Assembly: GCA_947652115.1 (NCBI GenBank)
Contig: OX393569.1
Span: 10,550,336 to 10,614,335, forward strand
Direction of reading: 5' to 3'
DNA: 64,000 nucleotides
Origin: Blastomussa wellsi
Lineage: Eukaryota; Cnidaria; Anthozoa; Scleractinia; Plerogyridae
Positions 8,249-23,200 of the stretch are shown here, one piece after another. A program made the translations under genes and the position numbers. The notes beneath the pieces are model-generated. The model was given only the letters and a program-made list of their open reading frames with translations. It ran no database searches and was not told the origin of the DNA. Numbering within the stretch: the first letter of the stretch is position 1; every line of letters begins with the position of its first letter.

Positions 8249-11200
8249 CTAAGAAGGTAACCAAAATAACATTTTCAAATAAACAAGATGTCGTGGGGAT
8301 ATATGGCGATTACTCTGGAAGTGCCCTATTTACTTATGACAAATTTTTCGTCGCAAAATGGTTACACAGTAAACCTTGAAAAAAATGCTGAGGTTTTTAC
8401 ACTTATTATATGATGTTTGGCAAGAACTTTGCTTCCAAGCGGTGCACGTTGAAATGTAAACTCCTCTTTTAACATCCTTCAAGACCAGCACATAACACCA
8501 AAATAAAATGAATGGAACATAACACAGAAATATTATTTTCAATCCCAAAATAAAATCTTCACATTTCCCATATGGTGATTACTCTGGAAGTGCCCTATTC
8601 ACATCCTTTTTTACATCCTTTAAGACCAAGTTGAACAGCACATAACACCAAAATAAAATGAATCGAACATAACACAGAAATATTATTTTCAATCCCAAAA
8701 TAAAATCTTCACATTTCCAACTTCCATTAGACTTGCATTTTGACACGCACTATGTAATAAAATCTGTTTTTTTTTGTAAATTAAATATTGTTATAGCTTC
8801 GAATTTTAACACCCTGGCTCAAGGATTCTACATGACGTGCACAGTTACACTGCATTGTTGTGCTACCCGTTTGAGTCAAACTGATTGTCTCGAAACGAAA
8901 ATTAAAGGATAAGGGCTTGGACCTCCAAGGCAAAGGAGTACCCCTGGGGGGGGGGGGGGGGTGACTTCTCATTTGTAACCGAAATTGTATCGGCCAGCTG
9001 CGGATGTTTCGTGAATTCTTTGATGGTTTTCGCCTTCACTCAGCCGCTTTTGTTGATTTTCTTTTCACGAGTTGATTATCTTTTGCTCTGAGCTGCAAGT
9101 TTTTCGCTGGGAGTTTATTTTAGATTGGAGTTTTTACCGAGTTTAAGCCAATACTTTCCTCGCAGTATCTAACTTTTTCGAAGCACTGAGAGATGACAAC
9201 ACAGAAAAGCTTGACCTAAACTTGTTTTGAATACCAAGATTACGCGGACTGTGAATGACAAACTGACTGTTTTGAATTTAACAAAATTTCTTCTCCTTCG
9301 AGCTATGAACACGGCAAGAGACAAGAGAGACCCTGGTAACGAGGTTGGGTAAGAGATAAAGACTGCCGCCGATTCAGTCCATTTATCCCGGCAACTACAA
9401 CTAACACAATAATCATCAAAAGTGAAATTCACGCGAGTCACGCAGTGTGTGTTGACTGCATAGACTACAAGCAGTCCCCATTTAGTGCAGAATGCACTTT
9501 TGTGAAGGTTAATGGGTTTTCGCTGCTAACTGCTAATTCGCTAACCCTCTAATCTACCAATACACTAATGCGCTATGGTATAAAGTTTAATTATCAATTA
9601 ATTAGACCAATTTCGATATTTCAAAATTCAGCCTAAAAAATAGACCTCACCACAAGGCTCCGGGGAATAAACTACAGAGTTTGTGGGGTTTATTCCCCGG
9701 GGCCTCGTAGTGATGTCTATTGTTTTAAGCTGACTTTTAAAATATCGAAAATGGGCTATTAATTAACACATGATCTGGATATTACCAAGTACGGCTTGAC
9801 CAGCTTTTTCAGTTTAATGGATCGCTGTATAAACAAGTAAATGACATAGATATGGGTTGATCCTCATTGTTCAATCGAGGTACACGGATGATACCCTGGC
9901 AACAGTACCAGACCAACCGGCAGCTGCAGCTTTCTTGTCAACACAGGATAACTGCCATCATGATGATGGAGTTACCAACAAACAACAATTTCCGTTCCTA
10001 GGCATTCAGATATGCAAGAGAAGGTACAACATCGCTCTATCGGAAACCAATCAACACTGGCCTCCTTTTCCACTATCAAAGCCATGAAGATCACAAATGT
10101 TTTGCTTGTCACTCCTCGAAACCATGTTAAATCAAGCCTAACGCCATGAATGTGACTGCGAGTCTGTCAAGTGTGAAGCGAAGAAATAGGGGTGCACGAA
10201 ATTTAGGAGCGAGATGACGAGACGCCGCCCCCCCCCCCCCCCCCCCAACCTTGTGAGGAGCTTTGCACGTTAATTTCAGCCAAATTCGGCCAACCTATGC
10301 AGTCGGCCCTCCTCGCCAGAACTTTTCCAACACCCAGCTTAAAAAAGTCATACTTACTTCTTCAAGCAGCCTCTCCTGTTCTTTATGTCTCTCCTCCAAA
10401 TTCTCTCTCATCCTCATTTCGTCCTCAAGTAGCTGCTCCTTCTCCAATCGCAATCTTTCCATTTCCTCTGTCCTCTTCTTTTCTGTTCTCAGCAGTTGTT
10501 CCTGCAAAGCACGTGCCTTTTCTTCTTCCTCCTTCGCTCTTCGTTCGTCCTCTAGAAGATTTTGCAGTTCTTTATGTAGTCTCTCCAACTCTTCTCTTTT
10601 CTTGATCTCCTCTTTTAGTAGGGCTGCTTCTTCTGCTGCCTGTGCTTCTGCCTCCTTATAAAGCAGCTGCAGTCTTGCAAGCTCCTGAGAAGCCAAGTCC
10701 AAGAATAAATTTTAATGTTTATGTTATATTTATCCCTTGTATTTATCCTATCATCCTCATCATCCTCATCAATAATACATACCTCATTGGTACTTAATTT
10801 CGCGATTTTGGCAAGACAGTACTTCGCAGGGTATTATTTTCGCGATTTCAATAGACAAATGTAAAATAGGGCATTAAATTTTGCGATTCAAGCGATCTAA
10901 ACTTCATTTTTAAACATTTCTAGATCAACTGGAAAAATATTCTACTCCATATGTGAAAGCTTTACAAATTAACGTTATTTCACAACAGAAGATACAAAAT
11001 GGGACTTATCAGTAAAACCGGTTACAATTTGTGTGTTTGTTGATGCATATCCTGTATATGTTGTTGTTATTGCATGCCAATCTTTTTTTCTGTGATTTCA
11101 ATTTTCTATATGGGTATTAAAGTTCGCATTTAAATTTTGCGAGTATTTTTATTCGCGGGTCTTTGATTTCGCGATTTATTTACAATCGCGAGAAACACGA

Positions 11201-14200
11201 AATTGAAGACCTGCGAAATTAAGTACCAATAAGGCAACTCTTTAAGGGGGAACCTCATTAACTACCAATTTGTTGCTAAGTAAATTATTTTTAAAACCAG
11301 ACCTCCAACGGTTAAGTTTTTTGCACAGGTTTGTTCCACTATAAAAGAGTCCTTCAAAACTTTCAAATGACAGCCCTATTTGGCAAGTCACAACTAGAAT
11401 AAAAGAAAACGGTATAACTAAAAATTTCAATCAGTGCAAATAGATAAAGAACGTCCACGTGAGGAATGCAATTCAATTCTTTATTTTCACATAAGAAAAA
11501 AATTCATGTGTGAATGGTGGCCAAGGTAGCTAAGGCTTTCAAGTTGGCCTGCACCACCACGGTCAAGTAGAATGGCATCACATTACGTTACAACCTCGTT
11601 CCCACGGTCTCTTATCTTCCTGCCCTCCCGGGGCAAGAGAGAAGCGACCCTGGTTTGGTCTGGTCATGTGTCTCCCAGTGACAATAAAAGAATTAGAGGG
11701 AAGAGTGGACAAGTATGAATTTTGTCTGTACTGAGCCTATGGGAGAGCAGAAAGTGTTGCCACCAAAATAAACACAAGTTTCACAGTATGGCAAAATTAA
11801 AGTGATTATTGTTATTATAGCTTTCTGGGGCTCAGGCTGAAGGTTGATAAACACTGCATGCAATGAACCACAATAATGACTATAAGCCTTTAAGGTGAAT
11901 TCTTTTGCTACAGCAGGCAAAACACTGGTGCTGGGTATTGGCCAAAAAGGTCTGTTCTTGCAAATTGCAACTTTCAGATTTTTTTCTCTGTAAGTAATCA
12001 ATACCTCCTATAATAAGCCCCTCCGTATATAAGCACCAGGGGCTTGTATTTGGAAATTATCCTCAATTATACAAACCAAAGAAAACTACACATAAGGGTA
12101 GGAAATAGCAAGAGTTGACAGGCCGCACATCTAGACCACTGTGAAAGCATTTGTTGACCTTTTAAAGTTTTGCTCTAATGAGTGTATCTTTTAAGGATTT
12201 TCCTTTCTTATAAGATATTATTGCTGGTTCTTTGAAAATTTGTCGAAGCATTGGTTGATTTTGTATAATGTGCCATTAACCAAGGCTCCTTTAATGTTTG
12301 ACACAGATGGTTGGTACTGTGTAACAAAAGACAATATTTCTTTACTTTTTCTATTGTTTTCTTTAAGTGCTGATTCTCTTCCGGTGAATTCTATTTCCTA
12401 CTGATTAACTTGTTACGAATTTCTAGCCAAAACCTCTAATATTACCAGTTGCACATTCAAAAATTTTGACACAAATTTCCCTCCAATTATAAGCCCAGCC
12501 AATTTTGAAACGCAAATTTCCCCCTATAATAAGCCCCTCCGAATATACGCCCCTTCCAAAAATAAGCCCCTCAAAAAGGTCCTTTTAAAAATATAAGCCC
12601 CGGGGCTTATTTTCGGAATTTTACATTTTATACTGGCACCTCTTTTTGTGCTAGCAGAAGATCTGCCTGTTCTTTCTTTATCCTGTCATCTTCCAGTCTC
12701 TTTTGCCTTCTTTCATTTCTGTCTATTTGACGTTCAAGTCGCTCTTTTCTTTGTGGTGTTGGACCATCTGAAGTATCTGAGGACAAAATTTATGTTTGGT
12801 GATTAATGACTTCATATTTTATTGCACTTTACCCTATCAAGAAGTATTTTGTCACTCAATTCTTACAAAGATAACCCGAGAAGATCCCAAAACTTAACTA
12901 ACCAATATAACTATCTCTCTCCTACGCTGAGGCCCCTTCCATGAGAAAAAAGAAAAAAGGCTGCACGCACTTTCTTTACCTCTCCCCACTCCTAAGATCC
13001 GTACGAAAACAAAACAAGGCCTCTGTGGAGGAGAGAGCCAATATATGCAAGTAAGACGACCATAGCCTGCATGGCAGGTGCAAAAAGGGGAGGGAGGGAG
13101 GGAAAACCGCCAAAGGGAAAAGGGAAGGGGACAAAGGGAATGCCTGCCATAAGAGCCCAGCTTTTTGGCATTTACACTCACTAATTTTCTAGTGATTCAA
13201 TTACATATCCTTTCAACAAACTGTCACAGGAATGTTTATTGGAAAACGTTACCATGCAGTGAAGCCACATACGGCAAAATGAAAATTTGATCTTGGGTCA
13301 TGCAATCATGATTTGTGGAAATGTCCACAACTCCGATCTCCTGAAGAGTTCACGGGTATTTTAAGGTTTATTTCAGGTTATCTGAGTTTGTAAAACCAGA
13401 TGAAACTGAACGGTTTACAACTTTTTATGGAATTCATTTTTAGGCGAAGCTGACACAGCCAGATGACAACCAGTCAGGCGTTTACGGCTCGCTGAACGTA
13501 CATGTAAAAGTGGTCTTTCCTTTTATAGCAATAGGAAGGTTTTTCATGAAGCAAAATCTTTTTTGACCACATAATTGCAGAAGGGTTTAACCCCTGTGCT
13601 TAACCTGTGCCAGTAGAAAGCATTTCAGAGTTTTGGCAAAAGAATAAAATTCATTTATCACCAGTTACCAAACGTTGTATCACATCCCAATTAGCATGTT
13701 TTTCATGAAATGACAGTGCCTTGATACAATGGACAGTACGAAGTTATTGTGTCTGAACCAATCAGAATTTTGCGGCTACCAGCAGCTGCAGAAATGTGAA
13801 AAGGTGGTTTCTTATAGCAGGCGTCCCTTGCCCCTCCCCTTTTGACGCCTGCTACACAGGCTAAGACAGCCAAAGTTGATCCTACCTCAGGATCAACTTC
13901 AGGATCAACCAGCAACAGATTTCCCTTCAGTTGAAAGAATATATTTGGGGGAAAACTGCAACATTTGAAAGGAAAATATGGTAAAGCTTTGTGCCAAGCG
14001 GTCCATACTGCCGTAGCTTATCCTAGTTTCTGTAGCATTGAGCAGCTGTCGGAATACTTCTACTCTCCCCTGGATGGGTTACCCCCAATATTATTTTGCT
14101 GGTACCCATTTATACACCTGGGTGGAGAGAGGCACTATAAGAGTCCTGCCCAAGAACACAACCCAGTGGTCTGGCCAACTTAGATCGTCCGATCCGGAGT

Positions 14201-17200
14201 CCAGTGCACTAGCCATAATGCCACCATGCCTCCCACAAGTACTAGAAATGGATTTCATTCATAGATAAAAGGTGCGGATAAGTTAACAGGGAACGTAACC
14301 ACCTTTCAAGAAAAAAATCAAAGCGAAAAATAGCTAAGCAATGCATAAACCACCATGAACGAAACATTCAGAGAACAGTTGGTACTTTGCCATTCTGGCT
14401 CTTTGATCCCGTGTTCAACAGGAGCAGTACTTAACAATGAAAACACAATTGTGAAATTGACTGACTTAAAACAATAGATCGTTTTCACGTGACGTCACAG
14501 TTATTTCTGCCGCCATATTGGTGTACAGCTTTCAATTGCGTAATTAATACAAATACGACTCAGGTCTACAATTCTAGCCTTTTCTCTGATATGGATATCT
14601 CCAAATGTGAACAAAACTCAGACGAAAAGCCAGATTTTAGTCGTCTTCCGATTTCTAACTATGCTAAAAAGCTAGAACCTCTGTTAAGCAGCGTTATTTG
14701 GAGAAAATTGGAATCGATCCCGTGCTTATCGAGGGCAAGCATTTTGCTTGCCTCCTGTGGAATCTACAGATCTCTTATTCTACCTTGTTTTAGAGACAAG
14801 TTTTTACACACAACAGCAGTTTAAGGCTTTACGAAGCCTTGAAGCGTATAACTGGTGGTGTCAGGAGTCATTGCTAGCGTTGTGTTAGCGAAGGTGCGAC
14901 ATTCACAGCGTATGAGTGACTCTTTGATCCCAATTTGGATTATCACGGAAAGACAAGGGACAATTTTGTCCGCTCATTGTTCTTGGTTGTAAGGCTGGGC
15001 TAGCACAATTGTGTTCTCACATAGCCAGTGTGCTTTCCTACTTAGAAGCGTGGACGAAAATAAATGGAAAATTATCACGCGTGTACACAAGTTAAATGCT
15101 CGCGGCTTCTCCCCGCGTATGCGGATCACGTGGAGTACGCAAGGGTCCGAGATATAAACTTTATTTTGGCTAAGAAAATGAAAGCCGACTTGGATGAAAA
15201 GATATACAACCTTTCTGACATCCCGATTCATAATTCCCCTCCACAACAAGCTGCGACAAAGAAAATTCCTGAACCCACGGAAGCGGAAATGGATGCATTT
15301 TATTCGGAACTAAACTAATGTGACATTAAACCGCACTCAGCCTAATTCCTGCATATGCCGACAGCTGTGTCCTTAAAAGTCACACAATTCCTACCATTTG
15401 ATAATTTTAACCAAAAGTACCTTGACCTATCTTTTCCTTATCCTGGGTTCATTCAGCTCAATTTTTTTTGGCGCGATTTTTTCAGCAAGTGCACGCTGTC
15501 GCTCATGTTGTTCCTTGCGTTTTCTCTCTTTCTTGCTTGCCCTTTGCCCTCGCTGCGAAGCTTGTTCGAAATTTGTTTTGTCTTGCTTCTTCTCGTGTCC
15601 AAGGTTTAATGTAGGCACCCAATCAAGATTATATCTATCCCAGCCATTGGCCGGTTGTCCAGAAACGAAATGTCTACCACATACATGATCGCTGTTCAAA
15701 ATTTCATCCAGAAATCCAGCGCGATCGCCTCTCCTGTGACAGTTTCTCGGTTTCTTCTCCTTGATTAGTAACCACAGAAGGTACTCGAGCGAAATATGTA
15801 CCTTTTTTGCGCCTGCTTCGGTTTCCACATCCAATAATCATGCACAACACCACTGTTATTTGAGGACTCGGCTTGGGTTTGCTTACATTTCTGTACACCA
15901 ATATGGCGGCGTAGCAACGGTTGTCAAGATTTTTGTCACGTGAGTGAAAACGATCTATTGCCTACTATGCATAAAAGAATGCTCCACATTGCTGACATTC
16001 AATGCCCTGGCGACCTGTAAAGAAGTGGTGGCTAAACCTTCATTCGTAAACTATGCCACCCATTGCCTTTGCTGATTTCCATCAGAGCGCTCTCTCTGCT
16101 AACCTGTAGCCAACCCTGCTTTTTAGACATCTCAGAAAGGAGAGTCTCCAATTTGTGTTTTCCAAGCAATGCGTTGCAGTACCAGACATCTTCTTCATAG
16201 CTGAATTTCATAACTTTGTGACTATTTGGTTTTGCCAAAGGGCTTGATCGACATTGCTTGTTGTACTTTGACAAGTGGTCTTCATGGCTAACACGGAACA
16301 GCGAGGATTACACAGCATCTCTTACATAACAGCTGCAGCTTCATTCTCGTTGCTGTTGGGAGCTCCCTTGGTGGTTTCCCTTTCTTAAAGTGTGATGTGC
16401 TCAAGGCTGGAGCTTGATTTCTGAATCTAAATATCGTCAGCCGTCATTTCCCTCATGTTTTCCCACCCGCACTTGCCAAAGTGGAGCATTACATTGAACC
16501 AGGCTGTCTGTATTAAGCTTTCTGGTGTTTCTAGGCCAAGCTGTTCCTTCTCAGAGCAAATTTCAACATCTCATGGTATAGTGGCTGGTTTATGCATCGT
16601 TGATGAAATTTTTCCTTCCCAAGCAAGCTCAACCAGGTGACCATTCAGAACTTCATTTTCTGGCTTGAAATCTCTGTTGAGAATGAAGTTTTTGTTTTCT
16701 TTAATTAGATACCAGGAGAGCCCAAATTGCTTTCATTAAATTACGACTGTAAGTGAACAAGCTTCAATGTAAAATCGTCACAAAATATTGACAAGCTCTT
16801 CTTTTGTAAACTTGTTTAAGGACTTGTTAACGGATTTCTCCTTCTGCCAGGCTGAAAGAAAATTATAAACACACATGACATGCCAGGACATACAAATTTT
16901 AGTCTTTTATATGTTTTTGTTAGATTTTTATTAAAGGACTGTTGAACATAGTGAAACTTTCTTTAACCAAGCATGAATCTTACAACAAGTTTGAGTATTT
17001 AAACATTGTTTCAAGTTAATTAGATGAAACAACAGACTACCATCAAAAATGTTTACAGCCCACATAGTTGATTTTCTTGTGTTCACTGGTACAACCTTAT
17101 CCACCAGCAGATTTATCTCTTGTTCTATAACAAAACAAAACCATTCTCTCATCTTCACGTTAGAACAAATCCTTGGAGTTTTGAAAACTGGGAAATATCA

Positions 17201-20200
17201 CTTGGGGAATAGTCTGGGATATTCCCCAGTTTAAGCTGGGGCATATTCAGTCATGTGATGCATTTAGTCCAATCATGTGCAAGTAAAAGTATTTGATGGA
17301 TTATAAACAGTGATGTTCTTGTTGGGCCAAAGGTACACAGAAATATGTCCTCAGTTCATCAGGGATATACAGGAATATGTCCTCAGTACATCAGAGGTAT
17401 GTACCAGTTATGCAATGTTTCCAAGTGGCGATTGGAGCTGTTTCAAAGTGAGCCAAGGATCACTGTCCACTGTTTTTCTCTCCATATATCATTCTTCAAG
17501 GCAGTGGATTTGAGTAGTAAAGCCCAGCAGATCAACTGAACGAAACCAGCCAGGAATTTTCCATATACTACAGTCCTATCACCTCAAATTCCGCTGCGAG
17601 AACCTCTGGAAGTTGCTCTAACCATTGCTTCTCTTCATCAGATGAAAACATCCACAGAGAAGGAATTTTAGTTCACAAATCCTACAAGAGTTTTCCATTG
17701 AGAGCCGTCAAAAGATCCTTTGACCATGTGTTCCATGCACTGACCATTTAAAGAAACATTTGTGACCTAGCTTTTTGGCTCAAATTACCTACACACCCGG
17801 TGGGTGAAAGAATAAAGTCCTCAGGTATTATGAGTGCGGGGGGGGGGGGGGGGGGAGTGAATAGGTGTGAAAATCAAGCCACTCACAGATCAACAAACTT
17901 CTAATTCCTTCTGATCGAACCTCACTGAGAACCTATTTGAGCCTACAGTCAATCAGCGGTTCATTGTGTATAGCTTATTTACCGGCGTATTATGTGTCTA
18001 TGCCAGAATTGTACTTTGGAACATTTCTCAACTTGAGATGAGGAAGTCATATATTTTTTCCTTTTTTCTTTTCTTTTCTCTTCTTGTTTCCTTTTTTTCT
18101 TTCTGGGGTGCTAATAAATGCTTTGTGTTTGTGATATATGCACTGGAAAGTAGAAGAATTCAAGAGTGAAAATAATGCATTTTTTAAAATAATTATAAGC
18201 TTAAAGTTATAAAATATGAAACAGACAGATTCAGCTGAAATGTATGTTAATGGTATAAATCTGAGAAATCTGAAAGAAATCGCATATGGGAAAAGCTTTA
18301 ATTTTCTTGTTAGCATGGAACCAAACCAACATTAATACTAGCAATACTTTGGTTTCTTCACTCCCAGTTTACTATATAAGATAGATTGATTGTCCATGCA
18401 CCTACAGCTTTATACATCAAAACAGATTTAATTGTTGAGAGTTAGTAAGACACTTACAGTCGAGAAACAAAACTTCGTCCCTTTTGAGGTCCTTGATTTC
18501 CTCTTGCGTCTTGAGTACAACTTGAGTACATTATTGTCAGTGCGACTTGTCAGCCATATACAGACGCCCAGCAGGATTCAAACGTTTACGACTGATCGAC
18601 CGAGCGAGTGCCCTGGGGCTACAAATTCAGTCGTAAAAACTAAATTGATTATGGATTTCAGCGAAAAATTAAGTGGATTTGGAGATTTCGAAACTGCAGT
18701 GGATTAGCTGATAATTTTACCTCGGAATCCGGACTCTGTATCCCATGAAGTTCAGATCATGGCCTTGGCATATCTTCAGTACTGGTCTCAGTGTTATAGT
18801 TTTGTCCATTTTCTGTTTGGACAAGATCCAAACCACCACTTAACATTAGAACTGCCACAAAAAGAAGCAATGAAACTAAACCACTTGAAAAATTGCCATA
18901 AAAAAGAACGCCTGCTGTCCTTTCAGTGAAACTATTACACAGAAAGTTTTCAAGGAATGTGGTGTGGATTTGAACAAAACTAATGGCGGATTGACCTATT
19001 TCGCCAAAAAATAGCACAGCTTGGCAGATTCGTGTGCCCCTATTCACCCTGTCTATCATTGTTGCAGTGAACACTATCCTTTTTTCAGAAATTGCCCAAC
19101 TCCTCCTCAAAAAAATCATGGTCCATCCCTTATCCAGACAAACTACAATAATAACACATTGAGTGAAAGGACTCATTGTGTTCAGATATGGGCGGAGGTG
19201 TCAATGTGCAATTGATGTGAACTGTCAAAGAGTGCCAGGAAAAAATCTTTCTTTCGGCTCTTCTTCTAGCACCTGTGCTACTCATACCTTGCAGCTTTGC
19301 TTCTCACGTAACACACTCTTTCACCAATTTTTGCACTCATCCCTAATGACTTAAGCACAAAAGAGAGACTGCTCACAGTCTACATGTAGATCACTTCATT
19401 AATTAGAGGTATACAGTGATCAATATGGCCTCAACTGATCACACATCAGAGCTATACAGTGATGTGGATTTAGTACATCAAAGCAATATTGACATGGCAA
19501 TCAGGACAATATTGCCTATATCAGAGTCATACCCAGAGCTATACAGGGGTGTGGATTTAGTACATCAAAGTCAAAGTATACTGACATGGCAATCGCAGCA
19601 ATATTGCCTCGACATATCAGAGTAATACACAGAGCTATACAGGGGTGTGGATTTAGTACATCAAAGCAATACTGACATGGCAATCACAGCAATATTGCCT
19701 CAATATATCAGAGTCATACCCAGAGCTATACAGGGGTGTGGATTTAGTACATGAAATTATACTGACATGGCAATCACAGCAATATTGCCTCAATATATCA
19801 GAGTGATAACCAGAGCTTTACAGGGGTGTGGATTTAGTACATCAAAATATACTAACATGGCAATCACAGCAATATTGCGTCAATATATCAGAGCAATACC
19901 CATAGCTTTACAGGGGTATGGATTTAGTACATCAAAGTATACTGACATGGCAATCACAGCAATGTTGCCTCAACATATCAGGGTCATACCCAGAGCTGTA
20001 AAGTGATGTGGTTGCATGCATGGCGATGTAACTTTGCACATCAATGGGATGTGGCTCTGGCAAATCAGTTATTTACCTATAGCTGCTTGAATGCAAGCAA
20101 TCCACTCCTGCCTGGACTTCTGATCCTTGGCTTCCATTTCATAATATGTTCCGCTCTCTCCACATTTCACCTGAAATCGGTACTTTCCCTTTGCCACAAC

Positions 20201-23200
20201 ACCTTCCACAGAGCTTGACTTGTTTATTACAATTAATCCTTTTTGCTCTGAGCATGCTCGATTGGTGAAATAGGTTAGATTCTTGGGTTTAAGCACAAAC
20301 CATCGTTCTTTCATGGACTTCATTTTGTGGCCTTTCTTTACCAAGTAGCCCTGTTTGACAACTTCATTTACAATATGATCCACAATCTCCTCAAGGGCTT
20401 CATCTACAACACTTCAGAAGAGAAAACAAAATTCTCCCATTAATAGGGTTAAAAAACCAAATCATACCTTATTTTTGAAATGGGTGGTTCAGCGAGCAAC
20501 TGGAGAGATGCAAAACAATACGAACAGATGCTATATTTAAACCTGATACATGTATATGTTGCTTGTGGCTTTGCAAGAAAAACAGGAAATATCTGCAACT
20601 GTGAACAAATTATGTATCTACATGTGGCAATTGTATCATGATCAATGTTTCTGACACAACAGCTGCCCAGGGGTTTCAAAACAAGGCGGCGGGTGCCAGA
20701 GTTCCACCGGCTACTTGACTATTATGCCACTGGCTACTGTGGTCATAGCAATCAGCTTGTGACCAAAAAGCTCACATATAACAGCCGCCTACTCTACCAG
20801 TCGATGACACCTACTTCAAAACATTTTGAAATCCCTGGCTGCCCCTGATGTTAATCTTTTTTTAGTGCATTCATTGCTACATTATAATTCTTTAGCATGA
20901 TTATTTTGCCTCTTCTGTTTCCTAAGTCGATTGAAAATCAGTTTTCTGTTTGGGACGTTTTGTGATAATCCAAATTAAGATGAAAAAAGCATTTGCTGGT
21001 GATTTGTGTTTTCCAAATAATTCCTTTGTTAATTAAACAATAAATTATTAAATGATAAGTTTCGAGAGAAGAAAAATTCTGAGTTCACATATGGGATTTG
21101 AAACCACAACCTTCTGTACACTAGTTAGGTGCTCTTAATTTCCACTGAGCATAAGCTACTGAGAACTCTAGTTTTGAGCAATGGTCAGTTATGGGCTATG
21201 TCCTGTTTTGTACTGACAATTGAAAATACTGTGTTTCTTGAAGTTGGCACTGGTGCTATTTAAGGATGTTTGCGCAAAAATTTTTAAACATTGTTATTTT
21301 CCTGAGACTTACAGCACTGTAAGATAATGAGTTACTAATGTCAGAAATGTGAAAAAATTGGTGGTCACCAACTTCTTTTTGGAGATAACACGCCCTGAAG
21401 AACACCCTACAGTAAATATGAAAAAATCTGGCTTTGTTAGCAAACATGACTACAGTGTCTGTAGGCCCAAAAATAATTGGCGGTGTTCCTTAAAGAAACA
21501 TTGTGCATCTAACAACTATAGATGGCAGAATTCAATGTCACTTGGGCATAAAACCTGAAAATTTTTTAACTTTCCACATTGACAATCTGTTGAGGATATA
21601 TACAGGTCACCAACCATTTAAGAGAGTAAACTACAAGAAAATTTAACGCAGCGGCTTCTGGTCCTTTGTTTTCCTCACTGCACGCTCTTGATGCATGAAG
21701 TGGCGTGCACAGTAACGATGCGCATCAACAATTAGCATGAATGTCCTTAAAAGAAATTTCCAGGATAAACTGCTGCTAAATCTTAACTGAAGAATAAACC
21801 ACCGCTAATGCTGTTCTGCGTAGCCATGCACTGGCTATGACTTCAAAGCAAAGTCCCTTGAGTGGACCAATTGCGAGTGAATAAGCAAAACAGAGCATAA
21901 TTATAGAAAAAATTGTGATCACATAAATTAGCTTAATTACAAGAATGCGGCCACAACATCAACCTTTTGCAATCCTTTGCCGTAAATGAGTGATCTCAGT
22001 GAGGATGTACCTTAATTAAAGTGTATATGACATATATTTTTGGGGTTTCTTGAAGGAATCTTCATGGGATCCTGATACAAAAATCGAAAAGAATTTTAGA
22101 TATGTTTTTATTCAAAACATTTTAGCCTACCAAAAGCATCAATGCGCATGAGCACTAATGTGCATGAGCAGACCATTATTAGAAGGCAGTTATTTGTAGG
22201 TCATGTGGTAGGGTCTGGGCCAATGAAAAGGATGGAAAAAACAAATAGAATGGTAATTGAAGTTTCATGCGTGAATGAAACCGCAAACACAAAATGACAG
22301 ATACTAATTAGGAGGTGGCAGACGACACAACACAAAAATATATAGAACACCTGATTACAGGTTATGTTAATCAGCAAGCATCAATCTCTTAAAGGGTGTC
22401 AGGGTTTTCCTGTATTCTGATTCATTATGTTTTTATAAACCTGTAAAGTTGCAGTATTGTTTATTTTCCCACTCTTGTTGCATTCACAGCTGCCAAAAGA
22501 GAAATATCCAAAAATTTAAAAATTCCTGACATGGTTTTGTTCCTCAATGCTTGATGAATACTCTGGCCAAATTTCGTTAAAATTCATCAATTCTACATAC
22601 CTTATTACAGCGAGGACACTCGAACCGTGAACACTTGACATTTATTTTTACATTTTTTTTTTTACCATTATCCAATATTGGCCATTCATATAAACAGAAG
22701 AATTAGCTTTCCTAGATGCTGAAAACACTAATCCTTTGGTCTATGTCAAGAGTTCTCATTGGATAATCATAACAAAAACTGTAAAATAATGTCAAGTGTT
22801 CACGGTTTAAGTGTCTGCACTGTAATTCCTTTAAAGAGAAGGCATTCTCACCAAAAACTAAAGCAAGTTTCTGCCATTTGAAGATTTGTAAATACGTCTC
22901 GCCTTCACTGAGATATCCATCAACAGAATGTGTCCCACCAGCCAATCAGATGATGGAACCCATGGCATTTTTTTGCGGGAATTCTAGGACAACATCATTG
23001 GCAATAGTCATGCTCGTGTCATTCACTTGTCTTTAACGCATTGATACCATATTCAAATACATGATTACTAGTGATGTCTTCAAATTGATTTGCGATAACT
23101 GACTTTGCAAAATAGAGCAGTGAGCAAATGACAGTAATCACGTCCTCATAATGAGAGCTCCCAGCTAAAGCCGGTCGCCAGGGAGCTGACATGCTATCAG

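Larger units (their letters stand above)
14474..15958. mobile_element. TIR element carrying convergent SWIM-type and THAP-type remnants
   Basis: TIRs are atagatcgttttcacgtgac (14474) and the inverted gtcacgtgagtgaaaacgatctat ending at 15958; just inside both ends lies a matching gccgccatattggtgtac / gtacaccaatatggcggc block. The 1.49-kb interior has a plus-strand remnant and a minus-strand THAP remnant, 3' ends facing each other. The MITE at 7046-7632 shares the ends. No target duplication is clear. It lies within SWAP70 intron 3. Confidence 0.7.

Noticed and set aside
10263..10661. Two plus-strand Ser/Leu-rich ORFs
   Set aside because: They are antisense shadows of the SWAP70 coiled-coil exon on the minus strand.
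18757..19176. 139-residue minus-strand ORF with a hydrophobic stretch
   Set aside because: No recognisable family, no splice signals that join it to anything, and it lies in transposon-rich intron DNA. I cannot support a gene.
19410..20012. Regularly spaced repeats that might suggest a CRISPR array
   Set aside because: The whole 90-bp unit repeats, with no unique spacers, in a eukaryotic intron; it is a minisatellite.
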